Assembly (NCBI GenBank): GCA_041687015.1
Contig: JAWLCT010000013.1
Location: 10,597-74,596, forward strand
Length of the DNA: 64,000 nucleotides
Source of the DNA: JALOAT01 sp041687015
Lineage (GTDB): Bacteria > Pseudomonadota > Gammaproteobacteria > Thiohalomonadales > Thiohalomonadaceae
Direction: 5' to 3'
The position numbers were made by a program, and so were the translations under genes. Below are positions 1-8,854 of this stretch, piece after piece. Numbering within the stretch: position 1 is the stretch's first letter; the number at the start of each line of letters is the position of its first letter. The notes beneath the pieces were generated by a model. The model saw only the letters and a program-made list of their open reading frames with translations, was not told where the DNA came from and did no database searches.

Positions 1-429
1 CAGGAAGTGATCGTGGTGGTGTGCGATGAGCCCGCGTCCATTACCGACGCCTATGCGCTCATCAAGCTGCTCAACCGCGAGCACGGCATGCGGCGCTTCC
101 ATATTCTTCCGAACATGGCTCACTCGCCCCAGGAAGGCCGCGAACTGTTTCAGAAGATGGTCAAGGTCACCGACCGTTTTCTCGACGAGGTGGTGCTCAA
201 CCACCTGGGCAGCATCCCGTATGACGAGCACATGCGCAAAGCGGTCAAGCGCCAGCGTGCCGTGGTGGAAGTCTTTCCGCGCAGCCCGGCGGCGCAGGCC
301 TTTGAGTCGTTGGCCGAGCGCATCGAAGCCTGGCCGATGCCCAGCGTGCGCGGCGGTTATCTGGAATTTTTCATGGAGCGACTGGTTCAGGGTGCAGGCG
401 GCGAGGATCCCCTGAGGGCCTTGTTATGA
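1..429 (+). CDS. flhG: FlhG/FleN MinD-like ATPase, C-terminal part (cut by window start)
   Basis: The reading frame is open from base 1, so only the last 142 residues are visible and the Walker A region lies outside the window. The visible part begins with the beta-strand and CDEP..ITDAYALIKLL segment typical of MinD/FlhG ATPases, followed by the NMAHSPQEG and LGSIPYD stretches and the KRQRAVVEVFPRSPAA segment of FlhG. The family controls the number and placement of polar flagella. Its stop overlaps the fliA start by 4 bp (ATGA), the usual flhG-fliA junction of polar flagellates. Identity rests on the motifs and on the fliA-cheY neighbourhood. Confidence 0.9.
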   Translation, partial: QEVIVVVCDEPASITDAYALIKLLNREHGMRRFHILPNMAHSPQEGRELFQKMVKVTDRFLDEVVLNHLGSIPYDEHMRKAVKRQRAVVEVFPRSPAAQAFESLAERIEAWPMPSVRGGYLEFFMERLVQGAGGEDPLRALL

Positions 430-1142
430 CCATCCTGGCCGCCTACGCCTCTGCCAACGCCGGTTCCCTCAACGACCGTGTGGAACACTATGCGCCGCTG
501 GTGAAGCGTATTGCCCACCACCTCATGGGCAGGTTGCCGCAATCGGTACAGGTGGATGACCTGGTGCAGGCCGGCATGATTGGGTTGCTCGAAGCACTCA
601 AACATTACGACGACACCCATGGCGCCAGCTTCGAGACCTATGCAGGTATCCGCATTCGCGGCGCCATGCTTGATGAAGTCCGCCGCAACGACTGGGCACC
701 GCGCTCGGTGCATCGCAAGGCGCGCCTGGTGGCCGAGGCGGTGCGCATCGTCGAGTCGCGCGAAGGGCGCGAGGCGAGCCCGCGCGAAATTGCCGCAGAA
801 CTGGAGATTCCCCTAGACGAATATTACGACCTGCTAACGGACGCCAGCGGTCATCGCTTTTTCAGTCTCGACGACACGGGGGCGGGGGACAGTCCCATCG
901 TCGAACACATCCCGGATGAACATGCCGGCGTGGTCGACGGCATCGAATGCGAGGAGTTCCAGAGCGCTCTTGCCACGGCCATTGCCGGCTTGCCCGAACG
1001 CGAACGCCTGGTCATGGCGCTCTATTACGACCAGGAGCTCAATTTGAAGGAAATCGGTGCCGTGCTCGGCGTGACCGAATCGCGGGTATGTCAGATCCAC
1101 AGCCAGGCGCTGCTGCGCCTGCGCGCGCGTCTCGCCGGTTAG
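426..1142 (+). CDS. fliA: RNA polymerase sigma-28 factor FliA
   Basis: A protein of 238 residues, normal for FliA, which directs transcription of late flagellar and chemotaxis genes. Region 2 is visible near residues 20-100 (LVKRIAHHLMGRLPQ, DDLVQAGMIGLLEAL, FETYAGIRIRGAMLDE, RRNDWAPRSVHRKAR). Region 4 lies near 190-237 and has a helix-turn-helix (LNLKEIGAVLGVTESRVCQ). The ATG overlaps the flhG stop, implying translational coupling. About 120 bp follow before cheY, the only sizeable gap before cheA. Confidence 0.97.
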   Translation: MTILAAYASANAGSLNDRVEHYAPLVKRIAHHLMGRLPQSVQVDDLVQAGMIGLLEALKHYDDTHGASFETYAGIRIRGAMLDEVRRNDWAPRSVHRKARLVAEAVRIVESREGREASPREIAAELEIPLDEYYDLLTDASGHRFFSLDDTGAGDSPIVEHIPDEHAGVVDGIECEEFQSALATAIAGLPERERLVMALYYDQELNLKEIGAVLGVTESRVCQIHSQALLRLRARLAG

Positions 1143-1265
1143 GCAACGGTGCCGCGTAACAGGTGGAACGGTACGCCACGAAAATCGGTATGATTGGATT
1201 CATTATTCCGCCGCGTCCTGCGCGGTGTGCCGGCTGGGCCGGCTGAGTTTCATCGGGAGGCTGTC

Positions 1266-1655
1266 TTGGACAAGAACATCAAGATTCTCATCGTGGACGA
1301 CTTTTCCACGATGCGCCGCATCATAAAAAACCTGCTGCGCGATCTCGGCTACAACAACACCAGTGAGGCCGACGACGGACTCACCGCCTTGCCCATGCTG
1401 CAAGGCGGTAATTTCGATCTGCTCATCACCGACTGGAACATGCCCGGCATGCAGGGCATCGACCTATTGCGTGCGGTGCGTGCCGATCCCAAACTCGCCA
1501 CGCTGCCGGTCATGATGGTCACTGCCGAACAAAAACGCGAACAGATCATCGAGGCGGCCAAGGCCGGGGTCAACGGCTATATCGTCAAGCCGTTCACGGC
1601 GCAGACCCTGAAGGAAAAACTGGAAAAGATTTTCGAGCGCGTCGAGGCCAAATAG
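1266..1655 (+). CDS. cheY: Chemotaxis response regulator CheY
   Basis: A single receiver domain of 129 residues. The acidic pocket D11/D12, phospho-acceptor D56 (TDWNMPGM), T86 and K108 (VKPF) are all present. CheY-P binds the flagellar switch. I chose the TTG at 1266 because GGGAGG lies 5 bp upstream (1255-1260) and the family begins just before KILIVDD; an upstream in-frame start at 1194 would add 24 non-homologous residues. cheZ follows 22 bp downstream. Confidence 0.95.
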   Translation: MDKNIKILIVDDFSTMRRIIKNLLRDLGYNNTSEADDGLTALPMLQGGNFDLLITDWNMPGMQGIDLLRAVRADPKLATLPVMMVTAEQKREQIIEAAKAGVNGYIVKPFTAQTLKEKLEKIFERVEAK

Positions 1656-1677
1656 GTCTCGCGAACGGAGTGGTTTG

Positions 1678-2421
1678 ATGGCCAACGATACCAGCGTTCT
1701 GCACAACGACTACGTGGAACGCACGCGCGAGATGATGCGCCAGATGGAGCAGGGCAATGAAGTCGAAGCGGCGCGCCTGCTCGATGAACTCGTGCGCCTG
1801 CGCGAAGACAGCCTGTTTCGTGAACTCGGCAAATTGACGCGCGATTTCCACGAAGCCTTGAACAATTTCCGGCTGGACTCACGCCTGGCCGACATCGCCG
1901 AGCATGAGATTCCGGATGCGCGTGATCGCCTGTCCTACGTGATCTCCATGACCGAGCAGGCGGCCAACCGCACGCTCAGCGCCGTAGAAGATTCGCTGCC
2001 CGCTTGCGAAGCCCTGGAGTCCCGGGGCGCGGCCCTGCAGGAGCAGTGGGCACGTTTCACACGCCGCGAAATGGATGCGCAGGACTTTCGCAACCTGTCG
2101 CGCGATCTTGAGGCATTCCTTTCCGCCACCCGAGAGGATCTGCCGCGCCTGCGGGCCAACCTGCAGGACGTCCTCATGGCGCAAGGATTCCAGGACCTCA
2201 CCGGGCAGATCATTCGCCGGGTGATCACCCTGGTGGAAGAACTGGAACGCAACCTGGTGGAACTGGTGCGTATCTCCGGCCAGAAGCTGATTCAGCCGGC
2301 CGAAGAACAACAACCTGCGTCGGGTTCCGGGGTGCATGGCCCTGCTGTGCCGGGTCTGGATACCGGAACCGTCTCGGGCCAGGACGAAGTGGACGACTTG
2401 CTCTCAAGTCTCGGTTTCTGA
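1678..2421 (+). CDS. cheZ: CheY-P phosphatase CheZ
   Basis: A protein of 247 residues, mostly helical. The catalytic motif QGFQDLTGQ is present, with D173 and Q177 matching the Asp and Gln that CheZ inserts into the CheY active site. The C-terminus (DEVDDLLSSLGF) is the short helix that binds CheY. The annotated start is the ATG directly after a TTG in the same frame. CheZ removes phosphate from CheY-P and ends the chemotactic signal. It lies 10 bp upstream of cheA in the same operon. Confidence 0.95.
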   Translation: MANDTSVLHNDYVERTREMMRQMEQGNEVEAARLLDELVRLREDSLFRELGKLTRDFHEALNNFRLDSRLADIAEHEIPDARDRLSYVISMTEQAANRTLSAVEDSLPACEALESRGAALQEQWARFTRREMDAQDFRNLSRDLEAFLSATREDLPRLRANLQDVLMAQGFQDLTGQIIRRVITLVEELERNLVELVRISGQKLIQPAEEQQPASGSGVHGPAVPGLDTGTVSGQDEVDDLLSSLGF

Positions 2422-2431
2422 AGGTAAACAC

Positions 2432-4597
2432 ATGGCCTTGGACACAGATGACGAGATCCTCCAGGACTTCCTTGTCGAAGCGACGGAAATTCTCGAGAAG
2501 CTGAACGAGCAACTGGTGGACCTGGAGCAGCGGCCGGACGATCACGAGCTGCTCAATGCGGTGTTCCGGGGCTTTCACACCATCAAAGGTGGCGCAGGCT
2601 TTCTCAACCTCACGCCGCTCGTGGACGTGTGCCATCGGGCCGAAGACGTCTTCAACCTGCTGCGCAGCGGGCAGAAGCAAGTCACCCCACAGCTCATGGA
2701 CACCATGCTGCCGGTGCTCGATGTGCTCAACGCCCAGTTCGACAACCTGCGCGCGGGCGACGAGCCCGACCCGGCCGATGCGGCGCTGTTGCAGGCACTC
2801 GAGGGCCTTAATCATCCGGACGGCGAAGCGACACAGGCGCCCGCCGAGGCACCGCCGCCAGCGGCCAGCGCACCGGCCGCGGCAGGACCAGCTGCCGCCG
2901 AGGTGGCGCCCGCCGCGTCGGCGGCACAGGACATGGTGAGCGGTGACATCACCGATGAGGAGTTCGAAGCCCTGCTCGACGCCCTCGAAACGCCCGCCGC
3001 CGGCGAGCAGGCGGCCGCGGCCGCGGCCGCCCCCGACACCGCCGACGGGGCGAATGACGAGATCACCGAGGAGGAATTCGAGGCCCTGCTGGATCAGTTG
3101 CACGGCAAGGGCAAGTTCACCGGCGTGCCTGCCGCCGCCGATAGCACGCCCGCCACCGGCACGGCCGCCGGCGACGAGATCACCGAAGAGGAATTCGAAG
3201 CCCTGCTCGATCAGCTGCACGGCAAGGGCAAATTCACCGGTGCACCCAAGAGTGCGGAAGCGGTGGTGCCTCCAACGCCTCCCGCACAGCCGGCGGTGCC
3301 GAAGCCTGCCGCTGCACCTGCACCTGCACCGGCGGCACCCGCGCCGCAACCGGCACGGGCGGCCAAGCCCGCCGCCGACGAGGAAAAGAAGGGCGGCGAT
3401 CATGCCCAGCAGGAAACCTCGGTACGCGTCGACACCAAACGCCTCGATGACATCATGAATCTGGTGGGCGAACTGGTCCTGGTGCGCAACCGCCTTGCCA
3501 CGCTGGCGCACGGCGCCGATGGCGCCAACCAGGGGCGCGAGGAAGTGGCCAAGACTGTCGCCAACCTGGACGTGGTCACCGGTGACCTGCAGGCAGCGGT
3601 CATGAAAACGCGCATGCAGCCCATCAAAAAGGTGTTCGGGCGTTTTCCGCGCGTAGTGCGCGACCTCGCCCGCAACATGAAAAAAGAAGTCAATCTCGTC
3701 CTCGAGGGCGAGGACACCGACCTCGACAAGAACCTGGTGGAAGCGCTTGCCGATCCGTTGGTGCACCTGGTACGCAACGCCGTGGACCACGGTATCGAAC
3801 TGCCGGAGAAGCGCGAACAGGCAGGCAAACCCCGCACCGGCACGCTGCGGCTCTCTGCACAGCAGGAAGGCGATCACATCCTGCTGATCATCGAGGACGA
3901 TGGCGCGGGCATGGACGCGGAAGTGCTGCGGCGCAAAGCGGTGGAGAAGGGCATGATGGATGCCGAGGCCGCCGCGCGCCTCGACGAAAAGGAGTGCTAC
4001 CACCTCATCTTCGGCGCCGGTTTCTCCACCAAAACGGAGATCTCCGACGTGTCCGGTCGCGGTGTCGGCATGGATGTGGTGAAGACCCGCATCGCCCAGC
4101 TCAACGGCATCGTGGACGTGGACTCGGCCTTGGGCAAGGGCACGCGCATCATCATCAAGGTGCCGCTGACCCTGGCCATCATGCCCACGCTGATGGTCAA
4201 ACTGCGCGGCCAGACCTTCGCCCTGCCGCTGCCCAGCGTGAGCGAAATTTTCCACCTGGACCTCACCAAGACCAACATCGTGGACGGCAGGCGCGTGGTA
4301 GTGGTGCGCGAGAAGGCATTGCCGCTGTTCTATCTCACGCGCTGGCTGGTCAAGTCTGCCGCCAACGATTCCCTGCCCAATGAGGGCCATGTGGTCATGG
4401 TCCATGTGGGCAACCAGCAGGTCGGATTTGTGGTGGATGAACTCATCGGCCAGGAGGAAGTGGTGATCAAGCCCCTGGGCGCGTTGCTGCACGGCACGCC
4501 GGGCCTGGCCGGCGCCACCATCACCGGCGACGGCCGCATCGCCCTGATCGTGGACGTCCCCAGCCTGCTCAAGGCCTACGGCCAGCGCCGACAGTAA
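2432..4597 (+). CDS. cheA: Chemotaxis histidine kinase CheA
   Basis: A protein of 721 residues. The N-terminal HPt domain (about 1-105) has phospho-acceptor H49 in FHTIKGGAGF. A long Ala/Pro-rich linker (about 106-330) replaces a recognisable P2 domain and carries three copies of an acidic module (DEITEEEFEALLDQLHGKG and variants). Dimerisation and HATPase domains follow, with N-box VRNAVDHGIE, EDDGAGMD and GRGVGMDVV, then a CheW-like domain (about 587-720). ATG 2432 is used because the open frame upstream of it overlaps cheZ. A repeat element separates it from cheB. Confidence 0.97.
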   Translation: MALDTDDEILQDFLVEATEILEKLNEQLVDLEQRPDDHELLNAVFRGFHTIKGGAGFLNLTPLVDVCHRAEDVFNLLRSGQKQVTPQLMDTMLPVLDVLNAQFDNLRAGDEPDPADAALLQALEGLNHPDGEATQAPAEAPPPAASAPAAAGPAAAEVAPAASAAQDMVSGDITDEEFEALLDALETPAAGEQAAAAAAAPDTADGANDEITEEEFEALLDQLHGKGKFTGVPAAADSTPATGTAAGDEITEEEFEALLDQLHGKGKFTGAPKSAEAVVPPTPPAQPAVPKPAAAPAPAPAAPAPQPARAAKPAADEEKKGGDHAQQETSVRVDTKRLDDIMNLVGELVLVRNRLATLAHGADGANQGREEVAKTVANLDVVTGDLQAAVMKTRMQPIKKVFGRFPRVVRDLARNMKKEVNLVLEGEDTDLDKNLVEALADPLVHLVRNAVDHGIELPEKREQAGKPRTGTLRLSAQQEGDHILLIIEDDGAGMDAEVLRRKAVEKGMMDAEAAARLDEKECYHLIFGAGFSTKTEISDVSGRGVGMDVVKTRIAQLNGIVDVDSALGKGTRIIIKVPLTLAIMPTLMVKLRGQTFALPLPSVSEIFHLDLTKTNIVDGRRVVVVREKALPLFYLTRWLVKSAANDSLPNEGHVVMVHVGNQQVGFVVDELIGQEEVVIKPLGALLHGTPGLAGATITGDGRIALIVDVPSLLKAYGQRRQ

Positions 4598-4617
4598 GCA
4601 TCGACATGATGCCAATG

Positions 4618-4717
4618 AATAAAAAGACAGCAATCACGGAGGCCACGGCGGGTCACGGAGACGGGGAATCACTTTCCTCCGTGGCCCTCCGTGGCCTCCG
4701 TGGTCCATGGCTTTTTT
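4618..4717. repeat. Intergenic inverted-repeat element E1 (CACGGAGGC type)
   Basis: Fills the gap between cheA and cheB. The left arm (4620-4665) starts with an A-run and contains CACGGAGGCCACGG and GGTCACGGAG. The right arm (4672-4717) is its near-complement (CCGTGGCCCTCCGTGG, then CCTCCGTGG) and ends GGCTTTTTT. The arms pair over roughly 40 bp with few mismatches around a short loop. It belongs to the family described for the leu region and is the only copy inside the chemotaxis operon. Confidence 0.85.
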
Positions 4718-4748
4718 CTCTGGCGGAATAGGAAGAAAGGTTTAACGG

Positions 4749-5819
4749 ATGGCTATCCGTGTATTGGTGGTAGATGACTCGGGCTTTTTTCGTCGCCGCG
4801 TGACGGAGATGCTGAACTCCGATGCGCGCCTGCAGGTGGTGGGCGCGGCGGAGGACGGCGCGCAGGCGGTGGAGATGACCGCGCGGCTAAAGCCCGATGT
4901 GATCACCATGGACATCGAAATGCCCGTGATGGACGGCATCACGGCGGTGCGCCGCATCATGGCGGCCATGCCTACGCCGATTTTGATGTTTTCGTCCCTC
5001 ACCACCGACGGTGCCAAGCCCACCCTCGACGCGTTGGATGCGGGCGCGGTCGATTATTTGCCGAAGAAGTTCGAGGACATCTCCCGGGATCGCGATGAAG
5101 CCAAGCGCCAGCTGTGTGAGCGTGTCTACGCCATCGGTTCGGGCCGTCGTCACCAGACCGTGCGCCCCCATGCAGTGACGGCCGCCACCGCCGTCGCGAG
5201 GGTGAAGCCGCGTCCCGTCGCGCCGGCGGCCCCTGTCGCCCACCGTCGGGGCACCTGCAAGATTGTCGCCATCGGCACCTCCACAGGGGGACCGGTCGCC
5301 CTGCAGGAAGTACTCACCAAGCTGCCTGCCAATTTCCCCCTGCCGTTGGTGCTGGTGCAGCATATGCCGGGTTCCTTCACGCCGGCGTTCGCTCAGCGGC
5401 TCAATCAACAGTGCGCCATCACCGTGAAGGAAGCCGCCGATGGTGATCCCATAGAAGCGGGCGTGGCGCTGCTTGCCCCGGGCGGCAAGCAGATGCTGGT
5501 CGAGCAGCGCGCCGGGCGCGCCGTGATCCGCATCACCGAGAGTGCGCCCGGACAGACCTACAAGCCGTCGGTGGACACCACCTTCACCTCGCTGTCGCGG
5601 AGCTTCCCGGGCCAGGTGCTGGCGGTGGTGCTCACCGGCATGGGCGCCGACGGCAGGGAAGGGGCGCGATTGCTGAAGCAGGGCGGTTCGACGGTCTGGG
5701 CACAGAATGAAGCCACCTGTGTGGTGTACGGTATGTCGGCGGCGGTGGTCGAAGCCGGTTTGGCGGATCAGGTGCTCGCCCTGCACGACATCGGCCCGGC
5801 ACTGGCACAACGGGTTTAA
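4749..5819 (+). CDS. cheB: Protein-glutamate methylesterase/glutaminase CheB
   Basis: A protein of 356 residues. The receiver domain (1-125) has D55 in TMDIEMPVMDG. A linker rich in Ala, Arg and Pro leads to the methylesterase domain (about 165-350), with GTSTGGP (serine nucleophile), LVQHMP (histidine) and LTGMGADGREGA (aspartate). It removes methyl groups from chemoreceptors for adaptation. No cheR is present in the window. motC starts 6 bp after its stop. Confidence 0.96.
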   Translation: MAIRVLVVDDSGFFRRRVTEMLNSDARLQVVGAAEDGAQAVEMTARLKPDVITMDIEMPVMDGITAVRRIMAAMPTPILMFSSLTTDGAKPTLDALDAGAVDYLPKKFEDISRDRDEAKRQLCERVYAIGSGRRHQTVRPHAVTAATAVARVKPRPVAPAAPVAHRRGTCKIVAIGTSTGGPVALQEVLTKLPANFPLPLVLVQHMPGSFTPAFAQRLNQQCAITVKEAADGDPIEAGVALLAPGGKQMLVEQRAGRAVIRITESAPGQTYKPSVDTTFTSLSRSFPGQVLAVVLTGMGADGREGARLLKQGGSTVWAQNEATCVVYGMSAAVVEAGLADQVLALHDIGPALAQRV

Positions 5820-5825
5820 TGCATC

Positions 5826-6566
5826 ATGGATATTCTCACCATCATCGGCCTCATCCTGGGATTCGGCGCCATTCTCGGCGGCCAGTACCTGGAAGGCGGC
5901 AGCGCCGGCGCCCTGATCAACGCGCCGGCGGCGCTGATCGTGCTCGGCGGCACGCTGGGTGCCGTGATGCTGCAGTCGCCGCTCACCACCTTCGTGCGTG
6001 GGCTGCGCATGCTCGTGTGGGCCATCCGTCCGCCGCGTCTGGCCGCTGACGAGGCCATCGAAAAGATCATCGAATGGAGCAACACGGCCCGTAAGGAAGG
6101 CCTGCTGGGGCTGGAATCCATTTCCGAAACCGAGCCCGATGCCTTCGCACGCAAGGGCCTGCAACTGCTGGTAGACGGCAGCGAGCCGCCGGTGATGCGC
6201 GCCATCCTGGAAGTGGAGGTGGACACCAAGGAACAGGGCGATCTTGCCGCGGCCAAGGTGTTCGAGAGCATGGGCGGTTACAGTCCCACCATTGGCATCA
6301 TCGGCGCGGTCATGGGCCTCATCCAGGTCATGAACAACCTGTCCGACCCCAGCAAGCTGGGTCACGGTATCGCCGTGGCGTTCGTGGCCACCATCTACGG
6401 CGTTGGTCTCGCGAACCTGCTCTATATCCCGCTCGCCAACAAGCTGCGCAGCGTCATCCATGCGCAGACCCAGTTCCGCTACATGATGATCGAGGGCATC
6501 GTGTCCATCGCCGAAGGCGAGAATCCGCGCAACATCGAGACCAAGCTGCAGGGCTACCTGCACTGA
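5826..6566 (+). CDS. motC: Flagellar motor stator protein MotC (MotA family)
   Basis: A protein of 246 residues with the four-helix MotA/ExbB layout: membrane segments near 1-20 and 33-55, and a pair near 150-210. The signature SPTIGIIGAVMGLIQVMNNL is present. With MotD it forms a proton-driven stator unit. The position after cheB and before motD matches the second stator pair of Pseudomonas, so MotC is preferred over a generic MotA/PomA label. Confidence 0.92.
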   Translation: MDILTIIGLILGFGAILGGQYLEGGSAGALINAPAALIVLGGTLGAVMLQSPLTTFVRGLRMLVWAIRPPRLAADEAIEKIIEWSNTARKEGLLGLESISETEPDAFARKGLQLLVDGSEPPVMRAILEVEVDTKEQGDLAAAKVFESMGGYSPTIGIIGAVMGLIQVMNNLSDPSKLGHGIAVAFVATIYGVGLANLLYIPLANKLRSVIHAQTQFRYMMIEGIVSIAEGENPRNIETKLQGYLH

Positions 6567-6576
6567 GGAACCGCCA

Positions 6577-7353
6577 ATGGCGCGCAAGCGAAACCGCCGT
6601 GAGGAACACGACAACCTGGAGCGCTGGCTGGTTTCCTACGCCGACTTCATCACCCTGTTGTTCGCGTTTTTCGTGGTCATGTATGCCATTTCCTCGATCA
6701 ATGAGGGCAAGTACCGGGTGCTTTCCGATACGCTCATCAGCGCCTTCAACACCACGCCCAAGAGTGTGCAGCCGGTGCAGGTGGGTGATGACGGCCTGTC
6801 GGGTATTCCCAAGATCATCGAGCCGGAAAAACTGCGCGCCGGTGACCCGCCGGAGAACCCCATCGAACAACTGGTGCAGATTGCCAACGATTTCCAGCAG
6901 GCCATGCTGCCGTTCATCGAAGACGACATGGTGAGCGTCCGGCGCGAAGAGTTTTGGGTCGAACTGGAGCTCAATACCACGTTCCTGTTCGAGAGCGGCA
7001 GTGCACAGCTGGAAGACGAGGCCATTCCCATCCTGCGGCGTATTGCAGCGGTACTGAAGAAATATCCCAACCAGATCCAGGTGGAAGGTTTCACCGACAA
7101 CGTGCCCATCAATACCTATGCCTTTCCATCCAATTGGGAATTGTCCGCCGCACGCGCGGCCAGTGTGGTGCACGTGTTCATGAAGCAGGGTGTGAAACCC
7201 GAAAACATGGCCGCGGTCGGCTTCGGCGAATACCGCCCCGTGGCCGACAACGCCACGCCGGAAGGGCGCAACCGGAATCGCCGCGTACTGGTGGTGGTGC
7301 TGGCCGACAAGGACTCGCGCCGACTCGTAGAATTCGAGCGCGGAGGCCAGTGA
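6577..7353 (+). CDS. motD: Flagellar motor stator protein MotD (MotB family)
   Basis: A protein of 258 residues. The single N-terminal membrane helix (about 18-40) carries D23 in SYADFITLLFAFF, the proton-accepting aspartate of MotB proteins. The C-terminal OmpA-like peptidoglycan-binding domain (about 120-245) shows VEGFTDNVPIN, SAARAASVV and GRNRNRRV. It anchors the stator to the cell wall. Its stop overlaps the next start by one base. Confidence 0.93.
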   Translation: MARKRNRREEHDNLERWLVSYADFITLLFAFFVVMYAISSINEGKYRVLSDTLISAFNTTPKSVQPVQVGDDGLSGIPKIIEPEKLRAGDPPENPIEQLVQIANDFQQAMLPFIEDDMVSVRREEFWVELELNTTFLFESGSAQLEDEAIPILRRIAAVLKKYPNQIQVEGFTDNVPINTYAFPSNWELSAARAASVVHVFMKQGVKPENMAAVGFGEYRPVADNATPEGRNRNRRVLVVVLADKDSRRLVEFERGGQ

Positions 7354-8138
7354 TGCGCGTATTCGCCGTCGCCAATCAGAAAGGCGGTGTGGGCAAGACC
7401 ACCACCGCGGTCACCCTCGCGGGGCTGCTTTCCCAACGCGGTTACCGCACCCTGATGGTGGATTTGGATCCCCACGGGTCGCTTACCACCTATTTCGGCC
7501 TCGATCCGGACACGCTCGAGCACAGCGTCTATACGCTGTTTCAGAACGCGCCCCATCCCGATCCGATGAGTGTGGTGCGTGCCACCCGCTTTGCGAACCT
7601 GCACCTGATGCCCGCGTCCAGCGCGCTCGCGACACTGGATCGTCAGCTCGGGGCGCGCGAAGGCATGGGCCTGGTGCTGGCGCGTGCCCTGGCCCAGTGC
7701 AGCGGGCATTTCGATGTGGCGTTCGTGGATTGCCCGCCGGTGCTTGGCGTGCTCATGGTGAACGCACTGGCTGCCAGCCACGAATTGCTCATTCCGGTAC
7801 AGACCGAATTTCTTGCCATGAAGGGCCTGGAGCGCATGCTGCACACACTGGGCATGATCCTGCGGGCACGCAAGCGCCCGCTGCCCTATCTGGTGATCCC
7901 CACCATGTTCGATCGCCGCGTGCAGTCGTCCCTGGAAAGTCTTTCCGCGCTGCGGGACCGCTTTCCCGACGTGCTGTGGAATTCTGTTATCCCGGTGGAT
8001 ACCCAGTTTCGTGAGGCGAGTCAGCACGGTGCGCCGCTCAATTACCTCAGCCCGCAGGCGCGCGGCGTGATTGCCTATACCGCGCTGGCCAACCATTTGC
8101 TCAGTCAGGGCGAATCCGCAGCAAGGAGCGCCTCATGA
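7353..8138 (+). CDS. ParA-family ATPase of the chemotaxis cluster (ParC/Soj-like)
   Basis: A protein of 261 residues with a deviant Walker A motif (KGGVGKTTT, residues 10-18), a switch I-like VDLDPHGSLT and a Walker B-like VAFVDCPPVLG. Homologues in polar flagellates place chemotaxis arrays at the pole and do not partition chromosomes. Two facts support that role here: it sits between motD and the CheW-like genes, and no parB is nearby. ATG 7353 is chosen because it couples to the motD stop; an in-frame upstream start lies deep inside motD. Confidence 0.88.
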   Translation: MRVFAVANQKGGVGKTTTAVTLAGLLSQRGYRTLMVDLDPHGSLTTYFGLDPDTLEHSVYTLFQNAPHPDPMSVVRATRFANLHLMPASSALATLDRQLGAREGMGLVLARALAQCSGHFDVAFVDCPPVLGVLMVNALAASHELLIPVQTEFLAMKGLERMLHTLGMILRARKRPLPYLVIPTMFDRRVQSSLESLSALRDRFPDVLWNSVIPVDTQFREASQHGAPLNYLSPQARGVIAYTALANHLLSQGESAARSAS

Positions 8139-8854
8139 GCAAGCCCATGGCGCGCACCCAGACCTTGATCGACGAACGTCAGGCACTCGATGTGTATCTG
8201 GAGGCGCTGCTGCGCGAGATTCCGGACGTCATCGAGGAAGCACCCCCGGCGCCGCCCGTCACGTCCACCCAGACACCGGCGCCCGTCGAGGCACCGGCCC
8301 CCGTTGCCGCATCGGGGCCCATCACCCAACCAGCGCCGGACGCACAACCCGAATGGGGGCGTCAGCGTTTTCAGGCCATGCTGTTTCGCACCGCCGGATT
8401 GACGCTCGCCGTGCCGCTCATCGAGTTGTCGGGCGTGCAGGAATGGGGTGCCGCGCCGGTGACGCCGTTACCCCGCCACGTGGAATGGTTCCTGGGCCTG
8501 GTCCGTTACCGCGGCCGCAGTGTTCCGGTGGTGGATACGGCGTTGCTGGTGTTGCCTCGCGACCGCCGCGCACGGCTCACGGGCACCCCGGACGAACGCT
8601 TTTCGCGCATCGTTTTCATTGGCGAGGGTGACTGGGGACTGGCCTGTGACGACGTGGCGGAAGTGATTACCCTGGAGCCCGAGCAGGTGCGCTGGCGAAC
8701 CACACGCACCACCCGAGCCTGGCTGGCCGGCACTGTCATCGAACATATGTGTGCGCTCATCGACCCGAGCGCTTTTGCGGACCTGCTCGCCCGCGGCGCG
8801 GCCGATGCGGGGCTTGAGTGGTCGGAGGAAGAAGGAACCGGAGATCTGCCATGA
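8135..8854 (+). CDS. CheW-domain protein with N-terminal extension (ParP-like)
   Basis: A protein of 239 residues. A short N-terminal segment (ARTQTLIDERQALDVYL) is followed by a Pro/Ala-rich linker and one CheW-like domain (about 70-235; PRHVEWFLGLVRYRGRSVPVVD, GLACDDVAEVITL, WLAGTVI). ParP proteins link ParC to chemoreceptor arrays through such a domain. Its start overlaps the ParA-like stop (ATGA), and its own stop overlaps cheW in the same way. The ParP role is inferred from order and architecture. Confidence 0.82.
   Translation: MSKPMARTQTLIDERQALDVYLEALLREIPDVIEEAPPAPPVTSTQTPAPVEAPAPVAASGPITQPAPDAQPEWGRQRFQAMLFRTAGLTLAVPLIELSGVQEWGAAPVTPLPRHVEWFLGLVRYRGRSVPVVDTALLVLPRDRRARLTGTPDERFSRIVFIGEGDWGLACDDVAEVITLEPEQVRWRTTRTTRAWLAGTVIEHMCALIDPSAFADLLARGAADAGLEWSEEEGTGDLP

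Noticed and set aside
2225..6614. Very long open frames on the minus strand opposite cheA and opposite cheB-motC
   Set aside because: They are shadows of GC-rich coding sequence on the plus strand; the translations are rich in His, Gly, Gln and Arg and show no domain, while the plus-strand genes have full family motifs.
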